Under the pieces are notes generated by a model that was not told where the DNA came from, did no database searches, and worked only from the letters and a program-made list of their open reading frames with translations. Source: Chitinophaga silvisoli (lineage in GTDB: Bacteria > Bacteroidota > Bacteroidia > Chitinophagales > Chitinophagaceae). From it: DNA of 64,000 nt. The position numbers were made by a program, and so were the translations under genes. Below, piece by piece: positions 1 to 10,300 of the stretch; the stretch's first letter is position 1; the number at the start of each line of letters is the position of its first letter. The DNA lies in contig NZ_QTJV01000001.1 in NCBI RefSeq assembly GCF_003412465.1, positions 806,001-870,000 on the forward strand, in the 5' to 3' direction.

Positions 1-434
1 TTAGCCAGTGAGACGGTGCTGGTTTCTTCAGGAGGTCTTACGTGGTTAAACTTAGCGAAGCGGCCCAGGCGGGAGCGGATACTCAGGAGCAGGTCCCGTT
101 TTCTGAAGGGTCTGGCCAGGTAATCGTCGGCACCGAGGTTCATGGCCATACGCATCTCCTGCCGGTTGTCCCGCAAGCTGATGAATATGAGCGGGATGTG
201 ATCATAAGCCGGATCATTTCTGAGGGCCATGATAAAATGGTGGCCTCCGGTACCGCGTAAGTGGGCACCGCAAATGATAAGGTCGGGTTGATGTTGTTGA
301 CAGATGATGATCCCTTCTTCCTCTGACGCGGCTGTGTATGTGTCATATGATTGTGATACAAGTAACTGACGCGTTTGTCTTACAAATACCTGGTCTTCAT
401 CTACAAGTAATATTTTATAGACTGCAGTGTTCAT
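1..434 (-). CDS. Receiver-domain protein lacking the phospho-acceptor Asp (partial, runs off the left edge)
   Basis: The minus strand reads from an ATG at 434 to the window edge without a stop, giving 144 codons. The fold is a response-regulator receiver: an N-terminal KILLVDED acidic segment, a PDLII strand, a LIFIS strand carrying the switch Ser, and GADDYLARPF near the end. At the position where receivers carry the phosphorylated Asp (normally DLxLxD) the sequence reads PDLIICGAH, so the residue is Gly. The usual Lys of the DYLxKPF motif is Arg. This suggests a pseudo-receiver that cannot be phosphorylated in the usual way. What follows the domain is outside the window, so an output domain (LuxR, LytTR, AraC) cannot be judged. 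No partner kinase is adjacent. The fold call is sound; the role is unknown. Confidence 0.8.
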   Translation of the reverse strand, partial: MNTAVYKILLVDEDQVFVRQTRQLLVSQSYDTYTAASEEEGIIICQQHQPDLIICGAHLRGTGGHHFIMALRNDPAYDHIPLIFISLRDNRQEMRMAMNLGADDYLARPFRKRDLLLSIRSRLGRFAKFNHVRPPEETSTVSLA

Positions 435-1783
435 TAGAAAAGTTGATATACAGGTATGAAAAATTTAGCAGGCGCAACGTTCAAAGTGTTGCCTGCTCAT
501 GCCTGGGTAAATAAATGGGGACAGGAACTGAGTCTTGATAGCGCATAACGCCCGAAAAAAACGGTGTAATCGTGTACATCTTTTACTTGGTTAATATTAA
601 GATTTTTACCTCCGGTGATATACAAATAGAAACGGGCTTTTTTAGGGCCTGTTAAGATCTGCCTCCATCAGTTGATATAGTCAGGTTTTTTTCTAAAAGA
701 TATGGGAGTGGTCTTTCTTCTGCGTAAATATGTATGAAATAACGGGTGTGGCTTCAAGGAATACTATTGCATACCAGTAAAATAAGCGCTAGTACTCAAA
801 AATAGATGTGCTGATACCTCATTTTAAACAACGGCGAAACGAAAAGGATTTTCGCTTTCAGCTTGATTTAACAACTTTGCCGGGCTCTCAAACTAAGCAC
901 ATCAATATCCTTATAACCACTTACCGGCCTGGTCTACTATAAGTACGCCAGGCTTTATTTTATATGTAACCTTCCTCATCATCGTGTTGGCTACGGGATG
1001 ATAGCCTTTGTCTACAGTACAGAAATTAGACCATTTGCTTATAAACCAAATCATTACCTAATAAGCGGGCCACAAATGCATTAGTAAATATACTAATTTT
1101 TAAAGTTCTCAGCTGATGATCTGTAATTATAAAAACATGTTAAAATAGCATCATATTATAAAATCCATTTCTTTTGAAATCCCCCTCTTTAAAAAAAAGT
1201 TATCCACATTGTACGCATTTCCTAAAGCTGCAATTTGGGCAAAAATATGCCCGGAAAACTGATTTCAACTTACTCTAATGGCTATCCGAAAAAGCATAGA
1301 GCGGAACATATTAAAATTTCCAGCAATCCTTTGCGGGGAGTACTTATTGGGCGGAAAGGTGATGGTGAGTACTACTCATTATTTGTAAATATTGATCTGA
1401 TTTTTAGGAGGAGGGCACCTGGTATGAGGAGGGAATAAATCTGTAATAGTTTGATTTATAATAACCAAATGGGGGTATTAATGAGGCATTAATTTTCTAA
1501 AAAATATTGTTTTATCAATAAATATAGATATTTTTATATTCGAATTAACTATATCCTTGACAATCGGGAATTTATAGTCAAAAAACCATAACCAATGATA
1601 AACGCTGCATTATATCAGATCTGGACCGCTCTGAACGAGTTGCTGAGGGCGCCATCTTACCGCCTCAGACCTGTGCGGGTATATTATATATATAATAAGG
1701 AGAGGGAGCAACGTCGGTTCATGTAACTGAGCAATTCATTGGGACAAAGTATTCGAAACTTACCACTAGTTTATAGTAATCCT
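435..1783. other. Long AT-rich intergenic region, no convincing gene
   Basis: About 1.35 kb separates the receiver gene from the DUF11 protein. The only plus-strand ORF of note (1235-1438, 67 codons) has no signal, domain or family resemblance and is probably chance. A weak inverted repeat (gcctgg at 927-932 with ccaggc at 948-953, then TTTATTTTAT) could be a poor terminator. One exact DnaA-box-like nonamer lies at 1200-1208 but has no companions. The stretch 1441-1600 is very AT-rich and probably holds the promoter of the gene at 1784. No exact TAnnTTTG element was found there. Confidence 0.5.
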
Positions 1784-3541
1784 ATGCCTATGCGCAAACA
1801 TTACAATTCCGCTCGTTTTACCCTGCCGGTTTACAGGCAGCAGCGAGTAGGCCTGATTCACACTGGCGCCAAGAAAATCACAGATTATTGTCTGGCTCTG
1901 TTCCTGCTTTTTGCAGGTCTGGCCTGGATGCCGGCCAGTGCGGCTACTATAGTAAATAATGCTGACCACCCCACAGCAGGTACTGTTTCCACCTGGATAA
2001 CTGCCACCCCAAGCGGAACGCCAACAGGATCTGGTGGAACCTATGCAAGTGGTAACAACATCATTTACACTATTTATGTACAGAACACCGGTTCTACTGC
2101 CCTCACGAATGTGACTGTAGTGGACACCCTGCCTGCGAACACTTCATTTTATGGTGCGAGCGGCGGTATGGTACCGGATGCGAATGGCAAGATTACCTGG
2201 ACGATCGCAAACATCGCTGCAGGGGGTACAGGCTTTGTAAACTTTACAGTGACTGTAGGCTCAAATCTTACCGGTGTGGCATACATTAATAATACTGCCT
2301 ACGTAGATGTAAATGATGGAAATGGCCTGCAGCCTACTCCAGGTATGCAGAATGGTACTTATACTTCCTGGCCGGCGGTTGCCTCCCCGGTGGATAACGG
2401 TGCCAACTCTGTAGCATGGCTCAGTGTTAGTTCTTCCGGTTCATCTGGTTCAGCTACTGCGGGGGATGTACTGACTTACACAGTACACATCCGTAACACA
2501 GGTACTGTAGATCTGGCCAACCTGGTTATCTATGCTTATGTACCGGCTTATACCACCTTTATTGATGGTGACAACTCTGTGACCGCCGATGGAACGGGGC
2601 TGATCACCTGGACAATTCCAAACCTGAATGTCAATAGTGCGGATGTGACCAGGGCGTATCGCGTAAAGGTATCTACTGACCTTACCGGGGCTTCTGCAAT
2701 TACCAACACTGCTTATGTTGATAATCAGAATGGTAAAGGCAAGATAGCTACCTATCCATCCGTAACTGGTGATGCCAGCAATCCGAATACTGCTTCCAAC
2801 CTGGGTAATTCTACTTCAATAGCTATCTCCAGCTCATCAAGTTTCGAAACATGGATGATTGTACTGAATGAAAACGGCAGCACTTATGTCAACTCCAGCG
2901 ATGTACTGACATATTATATATACACACGCAACACGGGTAGTGTGACCATTCCAAAATTACAGATCAACGTAGTAGTACCAACCGGTACCACTTACACACA
3001 GGGTTATGATGGTGCTACGCACCCATTGAACACTGAAGTGCAGACTGTATACTGGACTGTGCAGAACCTGGTAGCCGGTGCGATCAGTACTGTACGCTAC
3101 ACAGTGACGGCCGATGAGGATCTGACTCAGATTCCTTCAATTACAAGTACTGCAACAGTCAACAACGGTGATACCATCAAGAATACAATGAACTGTGACC
3201 CTAATGAAAGTGGTTGTGAAGGGAAAACAATTACAAGTATTTCTGTACAGGGTGGTAAGCCTGGTCTGTTTGTAAGTAATGTGGTTACGCCAAACAATGA
3301 CGGTAAGAATGACTATTTCTATATCAGAAATCTTGATGAATATCCGGGTTCCAGGCTGTATATCTTCAATCGCTGGGGAGCTCAGATCTATTACTCCAAT
3401 AACTATCAGAACGACTGGAAAGGAACAGGACTCGCAGAAGGGACATATTTCTATAAAGTTGAATTACACAACCCCGCTTCCAGTACTGGTGGAGTTGATA
3501 CATATACCACCTACAAGGGCTGGGTCATGATTATTAGATAA
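1784..3541 (+). CDS. DUF11-repeat surface protein with type-B T9SS (CHU_C) C-terminal domain
   Basis: A 585-residue secreted protein when started at ATG 1784; a TTG at 1739 in the same frame would add 15 residues and is less likely. A hydrophobic signal segment (LALFLLFAGLAWMPASA) lies about 40 residues in. Three DUF11-like beta-sandwich repeats follow, each with the pattern LTYTxxxxNTGxxxLxN..V..PxxTxF (around residues 60-170, 200-320 and 350-465). From about residue 495 comes a gliding-motility-associated C-terminal domain, seen as VVTPNNDGKNDYF, LYIFNRWGAQIY and GTYFYKVEL. This marks a T9SS substrate of type B, sorted without the type-A tail cleavage motif. The PorP/SprF gene begins 4 nt after the stop, so this is probably the substrate of that partner. 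A structural or adhesive role is inferred; no enzyme motif is visible. Confidence 0.85.
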   Translation: MPMRKHYNSARFTLPVYRQQRVGLIHTGAKKITDYCLALFLLFAGLAWMPASAATIVNNADHPTAGTVSTWITATPSGTPTGSGGTYASGNNIIYTIYVQNTGSTALTNVTVVDTLPANTSFYGASGGMVPDANGKITWTIANIAAGGTGFVNFTVTVGSNLTGVAYINNTAYVDVNDGNGLQPTPGMQNGTYTSWPAVASPVDNGANSVAWLSVSSSGSSGSATAGDVLTYTVHIRNTGTVDLANLVIYAYVPAYTTFIDGDNSVTADGTGLITWTIPNLNVNSADVTRAYRVKVSTDLTGASAITNTAYVDNQNGKGKIATYPSVTGDASNPNTASNLGNSTSIAISSSSSFETWMIVLNENGSTYVNSSDVLTYYIYTRNTGSVTIPKLQINVVVPTGTTYTQGYDGATHPLNTEVQTVYWTVQNLVAGAISTVRYTVTADEDLTQIPSITSTATVNNGDTIKNTMNCDPNESGCEGKTITSISVQGGKPGLFVSNVVTPNNDGKNDYFYIRNLDEYPGSRLYIFNRWGAQIYYSNNYQNDWKGTGLAEGTYFYKVELHNPASSTGGVDTYTTYKGWVMIIR

Positions 3542-3545
3542 TTGA

Positions 3546-4583
3546 ATGAACTGTATTTCTAAAAGTGCAAATATGTACACAAGAAAAAATTGGTTTACTG
3601 TAGTATTATTACTTTGTCTGGGAGCAGGCGCCAAGGCACAACAAAGTGTTCAGTTCAGCCAGTATATCTTTAATGGCCTGTCAGTAAACCCTGCGTACGC
3701 TGGTTATAAAGATGTAATGTACCTGAATGCAACCTTCCGCGATCAGTGGAGTGGTTACCCTGGTGCACCTAAAACAGGAATGGTATCGCTGGATGGTCCG
3801 CTGAAGCGTCCGAACAGAGATGCAAACGTAGGTTTGGGTGTACAGGCTATGATGGATAAATTAGGCCCTCAGAGCGCTATTTCCATCTACGGATCTTATT
3901 CTTACCGTATCCGTCTCGATGATGAAGATACCAAGCGTATCTGCTTCGGTATCGGTGTTGGTGCTACCCAGTATGGTCTGGATGGTACTCAGCTCGAATA
4001 CCTGGATGCCGGTGACCGTATCGTACCTGATGGTACTGCAAAGGAAACAACTCCTGATGCACGCGTAGGTATCTACTATTATTCTCCTACCTTTTATTTC
4101 GGTGTATCCGCACTGGATCTGTTTTCCAAATTTACCAGCAGTGGTTATAAATGGAGAGGCTATACATACGAGAGCATTCGCAGAAGACAGTCTATTTACC
4201 TGACTGCAGGCTATATGTATAGTTTGTCTGAGCAGGTATCACTGAAACCATCTGTGATGTTTAAGAGTGACTTCGCAGGTCCTGCAGGTTTAGACCTGAA
4301 TCTGATGATGTACATCGATAATCTGCTGTGGATCGGCGGATCTTACAGAACCAACGTAGGCGTATTTACAAACAAAGCGATTACTTCTGCTACTCCGGTA
4401 GAATCTTCCAATGCTGCAAGTGCTATATTAGAGTACTACATTACGAGCAAATACCGCATCGGCTATTCCTATGATATGACTTTAAATAAACTGGCTGGCA
4501 TGCAAAGCGGCAGCCACGAAATTTCAATCGGCATTCTATTTAATTCTAAGCAATACAGTACTTCCAATCCCCGGTATTTTTAA
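3546..4583 (+). CDS. PorP/SprF-family T9SS outer-membrane protein
   Basis: A 345-residue outer-membrane beta-barrel protein of the PorP/SprF family, which helps deliver or anchor type-B T9SS substrates. Family signs are the mature start QQSVQFSQYIFNGLSVNPAYAGYKD, read as two adjoining blocks (QFSQY and NPAYAG), the RDQWSGYPGAPKT block, and the C-terminal YRIGYSYDMTLNKL segment. The signal peptide fits best from the second Met at 3573 (MYTRKNWFTVVLLLCLGAGAKA), so that start is an alternative to 3546. The gene lies 4 nt after the CHU_C protein and 21 nt before the OmpA protein, forming a substrate, PorP, OmpA unit. It is paralogous to the genes at 41725 and 44519. Confidence 0.9.
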   Translation: MNCISKSANMYTRKNWFTVVLLLCLGAGAKAQQSVQFSQYIFNGLSVNPAYAGYKDVMYLNATFRDQWSGYPGAPKTGMVSLDGPLKRPNRDANVGLGVQAMMDKLGPQSAISIYGSYSYRIRLDDEDTKRICFGIGVGATQYGLDGTQLEYLDAGDRIVPDGTAKETTPDARVGIYYYSPTFYFGVSALDLFSKFTSSGYKWRGYTYESIRRRQSIYLTAGYMYSLSEQVSLKPSVMFKSDFAGPAGLDLNLMMYIDNLLWIGGSYRTNVGVFTNKAITSATPVESSNAASAILEYYITSKYRIGYSYDMTLNKLAGMQSGSHEISIGILFNSKQYSTSNPRYF

Positions 4584-4604
4584 TCTTAAGATCATCGAAT
4601 TAAT

Positions 4605-6947
4605 ATGCTACGTTGTTACGCAATTTTATTATGCACACTTTTGGTCGTCCCTGCCGCACTCTTTGGGCAGGAATCAAAGAGTGTGCGTGAGTTGGCTGAC
4701 GAGGCTTACGACAGGCAGGAATTTGCCACAGCCGGGTCCTTATATTCGAAACTGGCAAATAAGCAACGTAATAAGTCTAATGTCGAGTTGCTGCAAAAAA
4801 TTTCAATGTGCTACCGTGAGGTAGGCTACTATGAAGAAGCCGCCAACTGGTTCAAAAAGCTCGATGCACTACCTAACTGTCCTAACGTTGCACATCTTTT
4901 ATATGGAGAGACACTAAAGAACCTGCAAAAATATGAGCAGGCAAAAGTACAGATAGCAAAATTTGTCACCACCAAGCCAGATAGCCTACGATTAAAAAAT
5001 ATAATGATGGCAGGCTGTGATAGCGCCATCATGTGGAAAGCTGATCGTGTCGATATGGCGATGGAAGATATTAAAGAATTGAGCTCCTCCGGCTCCGACT
5101 ATGTAAGCGGGGTAACCCGGCAGGGGCTTTTGCTTGTATCAAACGGTTACCGGAAAATGGCGATCTCCAATGCCCCGGAAAAAACACCACAAATTGATAC
5201 ACGCACAGGGCAGCCTTATTTTAAAGCATACCTCTTTAAGCAGTATGCACAGGGTGTTGCCAATACCTATGTGGAAGAAATTTTACCGGAACTGCTGGGC
5301 AAGGTACCTTACCACGTTGGCCCTGTATGTTTTAATCCAAGAGAGGATACTGTTTATGTAACACTGAACTCCTGGCAGCAGGATATAGCGAACAAAACAA
5401 AGCGTGGGCCAGTAAATGGTGAGCGTGTAATGATCGTGTTCTGGTCTTACAAAACAGGCGATACCTGGGCTCCGCTGGAACCGCTGAAAGAAATTAACGC
5501 TCCAGGTTTTTCTTCCGGTCACGTAGCGCTGAGCCGCGATGGTCAGCTGATGTATTTCACTTCTGACAGGAAAGGTAGTGTGGGTGGAATGGATATCTGG
5601 TATAGTGAAAAACAAAAGAATGGTAAATGGGGCAAGCCTAAAAACTGTGGTCCTATCCTCAATACACCTTTTGACGAAGCATTCCCTACCTACAATGAGG
5701 CAGGCATGTTATATTTCTCCAGTAAAGGGCATCCCGGTATGGGAGGTTTCGACATCTACCGGGCAACCGGTGTAGGGAGCAACTGGACCAAGCTGCAGAA
5801 CCTGCGCTGGCCGTTCAACTCCGGTGGCGACGACCTGGGTTTCATCATGAAAGCGAATATGTATGAGGGGTACTTTGCTTCTAACCGTCCTGGTGGTGGT
5901 GGTAGTGATGATATCTACCGCTTCATGGATACCCACTTTGCTGAGCGCTTCAACAATGAAGGTGGTATGGCTCCATACCAGGCACCAGCCCCGGGTTCAG
6001 AACCGGCACCAGTGGTACTGGCTGCGGCAGATCCGGTAGTAAAGCCTGAAGATGTAAAGACTGAGACGAAGAAGGATAGCAAGAAAGAATCAAAGAAGGA
6101 AACTCCTATAGAAGATAAAAAGAAGGACGCTCCAAAAGAAGAAAAGGAGAAACCTTCCAAACATAGCAGAGGAGATAAAGGAAAATCAACAGCTGTGGTA
6201 CCAGTACCAGTGCCTGTTCCGGTTCCTTCCACTCCAACACCTGCACCAACCGTTTCAACGCCTCCTGCTAAGGAAGAACCAGTAGTAACCAGTCCTATGC
6301 AACCGGTAACTGTTCCATATACTGAGCCTACTGTTACGCATGCTGAGCCTGCTCCTGCACCAGCAGAACCAGTGAAGGAAGAGCCAAAGAAAACAGAAAC
6401 CAGGAAACCAGGTCCAAGACAGTCAACGCCTAAGCGTCCGGTAAGACCAGAGCCAAAAGCAACACTGCCTGAGCCTAAGCCAGAGCCTGTTACACCGGTT
6501 GCAGAACCGGTACCAACTCCGGCACCAGTTCCAACATCAACACCAGCAGCGGAAGAAGAACAGCCTTTCACTGAAATGGATAACGCGATTATCGATAAGC
6601 TGGAAAAACTGATGTTCTTCTACGATTACAACAGTGCTATCCTGACTACCAAGTCAAGGGATATGCTGGATAGGGTAGCAGTAGTATTGAACCAGTTCCC
6701 AGCCTGGAAGCTGAAGATCACTTCTTATACTGATAACCGTGGATCTGATGCCTATAATAAGGACTTGTCTGCAATGAGATGTTATGCGGTGATTGACTAC
6801 CTGATTAAGAAAGGTGTGGCGAGCAGCAGGTTGTATTATGAAAACATTGGTAAAGATCCGAACGATCCTTGTAAGGGTTCAAACTGTACGGAAGAACAGT
6901 ATAAGTTCAGCAGACGTACCATGTTGAAAATCATTCGTAAGAATTAA
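4605..6947 (+). CDS. OmpA-family protein with TPR and PD40 propeller (PorE/SprC-like)
   Basis: A 780-residue envelope protein. After a signal peptide ending near LFGQ come TPR-like helices (about residues 25-150). A PD40/WD40-like propeller follows, marked by repeats such as LMYFTSDRKGSVGGMDIWYS, LYFSSKGHPGMGGFDIYR and GYFASNRPGGGGSDDIYR (about 200-450). A long Lys/Glu- then Pro/Val-rich linker spans about 470-640. The OmpA peptidoglycan-binding domain closes the protein (about 650-780: FFYDYNSAIL, TDNRGSDAYN, LSAMRCYAVIDYL). Proteins of this architecture bridge the T9SS outer-membrane machinery to peptidoglycan. The linker is long enough to span periplasm. It ends the substrate, PorP, OmpA operon and is followed by a strong terminator. 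Confidence 0.9.
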   Translation: MLRCYAILLCTLLVVPAALFGQESKSVRELADEAYDRQEFATAGSLYSKLANKQRNKSNVELLQKISMCYREVGYYEEAANWFKKLDALPNCPNVAHLLYGETLKNLQKYEQAKVQIAKFVTTKPDSLRLKNIMMAGCDSAIMWKADRVDMAMEDIKELSSSGSDYVSGVTRQGLLLVSNGYRKMAISNAPEKTPQIDTRTGQPYFKAYLFKQYAQGVANTYVEEILPELLGKVPYHVGPVCFNPREDTVYVTLNSWQQDIANKTKRGPVNGERVMIVFWSYKTGDTWAPLEPLKEINAPGFSSGHVALSRDGQLMYFTSDRKGSVGGMDIWYSEKQKNGKWGKPKNCGPILNTPFDEAFPTYNEAGMLYFSSKGHPGMGGFDIYRATGVGSNWTKLQNLRWPFNSGGDDLGFIMKANMYEGYFASNRPGGGGSDDIYRFMDTHFAERFNNEGGMAPYQAPAPGSEPAPVVLAAADPVVKPEDVKTETKKDSKKESKKETPIEDKKKDAPKEEKEKPSKHSRGDKGKSTAVVPVPVPVPVPSTPTPAPTVSTPPAKEEPVVTSPMQPVTVPYTEPTVTHAEPAPAPAEPVKEEPKKTETRKPGPRQSTPKRPVRPEPKATLPEPKPEPVTPVAEPVPTPAPVPTSTPAAEEEQPFTEMDNAIIDKLEKLMFFYDYNSAILTTKSRDMLDRVAVVLNQFPAWKLKITSYTDNRGSDAYNKDLSAMRCYAVIDYLIKKGVASSRLYYENIGKDPNDPCKGSNCTEEQYKFSRRTMLKIIRKN

Positions 6948-6966
6948 GATAGACATAAAGGAGAGA

Positions 6967-7008
6967 ATCCCCGCCGGCACCTGCCGGCGGGGATTTTTAT
7001 TTTTTTTA
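6967..7008 (+). terminator. Rho-independent terminator after the first T9SS operon
   Basis: A perfect 12-bp stem (atccccgccggc at 6967-6978 with its complement at 6983-6994) has a 4-nt loop and is followed by a T-rich run to 7008. It starts 19 nt after the stop of the OmpA gene. Confidence 0.95.
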
Positions 7009-7383
7009 AGATTCTGATAGTACCTTTTCTCCCATCGCCCGACTCCTATATAGTGACTTTATTTATAACCATATTCATTAAGAGAAGATATTATATCAGG
7101 CTAAAGTAGACTGCTTCACCTACCTAACCAGGTATAATCATCGAAAACAATTTTTCTATTCTGTGAAACACCGGCTTTATTGCCCTATTATTACAGTACC
7201 CGAAAAACCTTGAAAACCCGGCCTGTAATTACAATAAAGCATATCCGTCAGAGAGTCAGACGTGTGCCTATACCCGCTACTGCCATTTCAGCCCGGGTGG
7301 ATCCCTCCCACCAGAGAGCGCAAGCAGGTAGATAATGTGAGTGGCGCAGTCCTATCCATATCGTCTACAAAAATCCAGCGATA
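7009..7383. other. Intergenic region upstream of the large chitinase
   Basis: About 375 nt between the terminator and the chitinase start. It should hold the chitinase promoter, but no exact TTTG/TAnnTTTG pair was found. A small hairpin (ggtgg/ccacc with a 7-nt loop, about 7298-7314) lies in the probable leader. No ORF is supported here. Confidence 0.4.
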
Positions 7384-10300
7384 ATGAAAGTAAACTTTAC
7401 CTTTCGTAATGCATGGCTATGCACCTATGCAAGACATGCAATTCTTTTCCTTCTGCTCATAACCGGCCTCGGTAAGGCCAGGGCCCAGGTAAGCCCTTCA
7501 GTAACCGCGACTACCAAGAACCACAAGAAACAGGTGATAGGTTATATCACCCAGTGGGATGCATGGAAAGACGTATCAGGTATTGTTCCCAAAGGTGGCT
7601 ACAACCAACTGAATGTGGACTATTCCCAATACACCATCCTCAACTTCTCCTTTTTTGGAGTGGCAAAAGATGGTTCTCTCCACAGCGGTGACTTCCGCAA
7701 CAAGAACATTTATCAGGTTGGTGCCGTACAGGAACCTGCCGCTTTGATAAATGAGGATATTTACAGCAGCTGGGATCTGTACCTCCTTAAAGGAGAACTG
7801 GACGCACCGCTTTATTATATCACAGATGGCAGCTATGCCTATTCACTGGGATACCGTAACTCAGGTGCCGGCTGGACTAACGTGAACACAGGTGCATCCG
7901 GTAGTTTCCCGTTAAGCGTTCCTAAACAGGGTGGTGCTCCCGGCCTGATCGATCTTTGCCATCAGAAAGGCATCAAATGTATGGCCTCTATCGGTGGCTG
8001 GAGTATGTGTAAACACTATCCTTCTACTGCCGCTAATGCGACCATGCGTGCTAAATTCGTAGCCAACTGTGTTGACCTGATCAACATGGGTTTTGACGGT
8101 ATCGACTTCGACTGGGAATATCCTAATGGACCTGGTATGAACATCGAGAACTACAGCCAGGCTGACTATGCCAACTTCGCTACTCTTGTAGAAGCAGTGA
8201 GAGCGGCTATCGGCAGCAGCAAACTGATCACTGCAGCTTTCTCCGCTGTTCCTTCCAAATTGTCAGGTTTCGACTGGACTCGCCTGAACAAATCTATGGA
8301 TTACTTCAACCTGATGACATATGACTATAATGGTGGCTGGTCAAACATCGCCGGACACAATGCTCCTTTGTATGATTATCCGGGGGCTGAGTATTCAGGA
8401 TTCTCTATCGATGCGACTGTGAAAGGTGTGAAAGCACTGGGTGTGAACATGGCTAAAGTGAACATCGGTGCGCCGTTCTACGGCCGTGGTGTAGTATGTA
8501 CCGGTACAGCTGCGCTGAATGGTGCTACTTCCAAACGTGCTGAAACCGTACAACCGGATGGTCCTATCTCCACCTGCGCTGACTATACCAACTGGGCGCT
8601 GAACCTTTGGGATGGTACTCCCAATTACAGCTACATCCTGCAGCAAACCGGCTCCGGCTCTGGTTGGACTGACCACTGGGATGACAATGCCAAGGTGCCT
8701 TATATGACTAAAGGCAATTACTTCCTGAGCTATGACAACGAAAAGTCTATTGGCCTGAAAGCCCAATACATCAATGACAATGGCCTGGCAGGTGTGATCG
8801 TATGGCAGGTATTCGGCGACATGCTGAATATGACCAGCAGTACTACGCCTAAGGGCAAACTGATTTATTGTCCTGCTACTACCTCTCCGCTGGTAAATAA
8901 ACTGAACGCTGTATTTGCAAATGGTACGGGTACTACTAACCAGTCACCAACTGTGAACATCACTTCTCCTGCCGGTGGCGCTTCGTATACTGCCGGTGGA
9001 TCTATCACTATTACAGCTACTGCTGCTGATGCCGATGGATCTGTGAGCAAAGTGGCATTCTATAACGGTGCTACGCTGTTAAGTACTGTTACTGCTGCTC
9101 CATATACTTATACCTGGAGCAATGTAAGTGCAGGTAGCTATTCCATCACTGCCGTTGCTACCGACAATGCTGGTGCTACCACCACTTCTGCCGCAGTAGC
9201 CCTAACTGTTAAGACAACTTCTTCTGACAACTCTTCAGGCAAAGTGCTGGTAGGTTACTGGCATGACTGGAACCTGGCTTCTGCACCATACATCCGTCTG
9301 AAAGATGTTGATTCCAGATATAATGTAATTGAAGTTGCATTTGCTACTACAGGTAGTGACTACGCTACAGTAAGTTTCACTCCTGATGCAAGTCTTACTT
9401 CTGAAAGTGAAATCAAATCTGACATTGCTACTTTACAGGCACAGGGTAGAAAGGTTTTACTGTCTATCGGCGGTGAAAATGGTACCCTGTTGCTGTCTTC
9501 TGCTACAGCTAAAGCCAGCTTCATTTCCAGCATGAAAGCTGTGTTAGACAAATACAACTTCGATGGTTTCGACCTGGATATCGAAGGTGGTACTTCCCTC
9601 CAGCTGGATAATGGTGATAATAATTTTACTGCGCCTACTACTGCTAAAGTGGTAAACCTGATCGCTGCATGTAAAGAGATTATTTCTTACCGTACGGCAC
9701 AGGGTAAAAACTGTCTGCTGACCATGGCACCTGAAACATATTATGTGCAGACTGCCTACGGTGCTACCTATTCTCCACTGGTAGGTGCTTACCTGCCTAT
9801 CATTTATGGTCTGAAAGATCAGCTGTCCTGGATTCAGCCACAGCTGTACAACACCGGTTCAGTAACTGCCCTGGATAATAAAGTATACAGCTCTGCTACA
9901 GCTGACTTTATCGTATCTATGACAGAAATGCTGATGACTGGTTTCCCGGTTGCCGGTACCAGCCAGACATTCCCTGCATTGCGTCCTGACCAGGTAGCCT
10001 TCGGTCTGCCAGCGGCTCCGGGTGCAGCAGGTAGCGGTTATACAGCACCAGCTGCGGTGTTGAAAGCGCTGAATTATTTAGTAAAGGGTCAGTCCTATGG
10101 TGGTACTTATACCTTACGCAACAGCGCTGGTTATTCCGGTCTGCGTGGTATCATGACCTGGTCTATCAACTGGGATGCGGTGAATAACAAAGAATTCGCC
10201 AGCAATTATTATCCATTCTTCTTTGGTTCTACCGGTGGTAATCAGTCACCATCTGTGAGCATCACTTCTCCTGCTGCGAATGCTTCATTTACAGCACCGG

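Noticed and set aside
927..960. gcctgg/ccaggc inverted repeat followed by T-rich sequence
   Set aside because: The stem is only 6 bp with a 15-nt loop and is not near a gene end; too weak to call a terminator.
1200..1208. Exact DnaA-box-like nonamer TTATCCACA in an AT-rich gap
   Set aside because: It is a single copy with no clustered boxes and no dnaA, dnaN or similar neighbour; one occurrence in AT-rich sequence is likely chance, so no origin is claimed.
1235..1438. 67-codon plus-strand ORF in the long intergenic region
   Set aside because: No signal peptide, domain, or operon context; composition looks like translated intergenic DNA.
5915..6571. 218-codon minus-strand ORF rich in Gly, Ser, Thr and Val
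   Set aside because: It is the antisense shadow of the Pro/Lys/Glu-rich linker of the OmpA gene; the low-complexity codons remove stops on the opposite strand.
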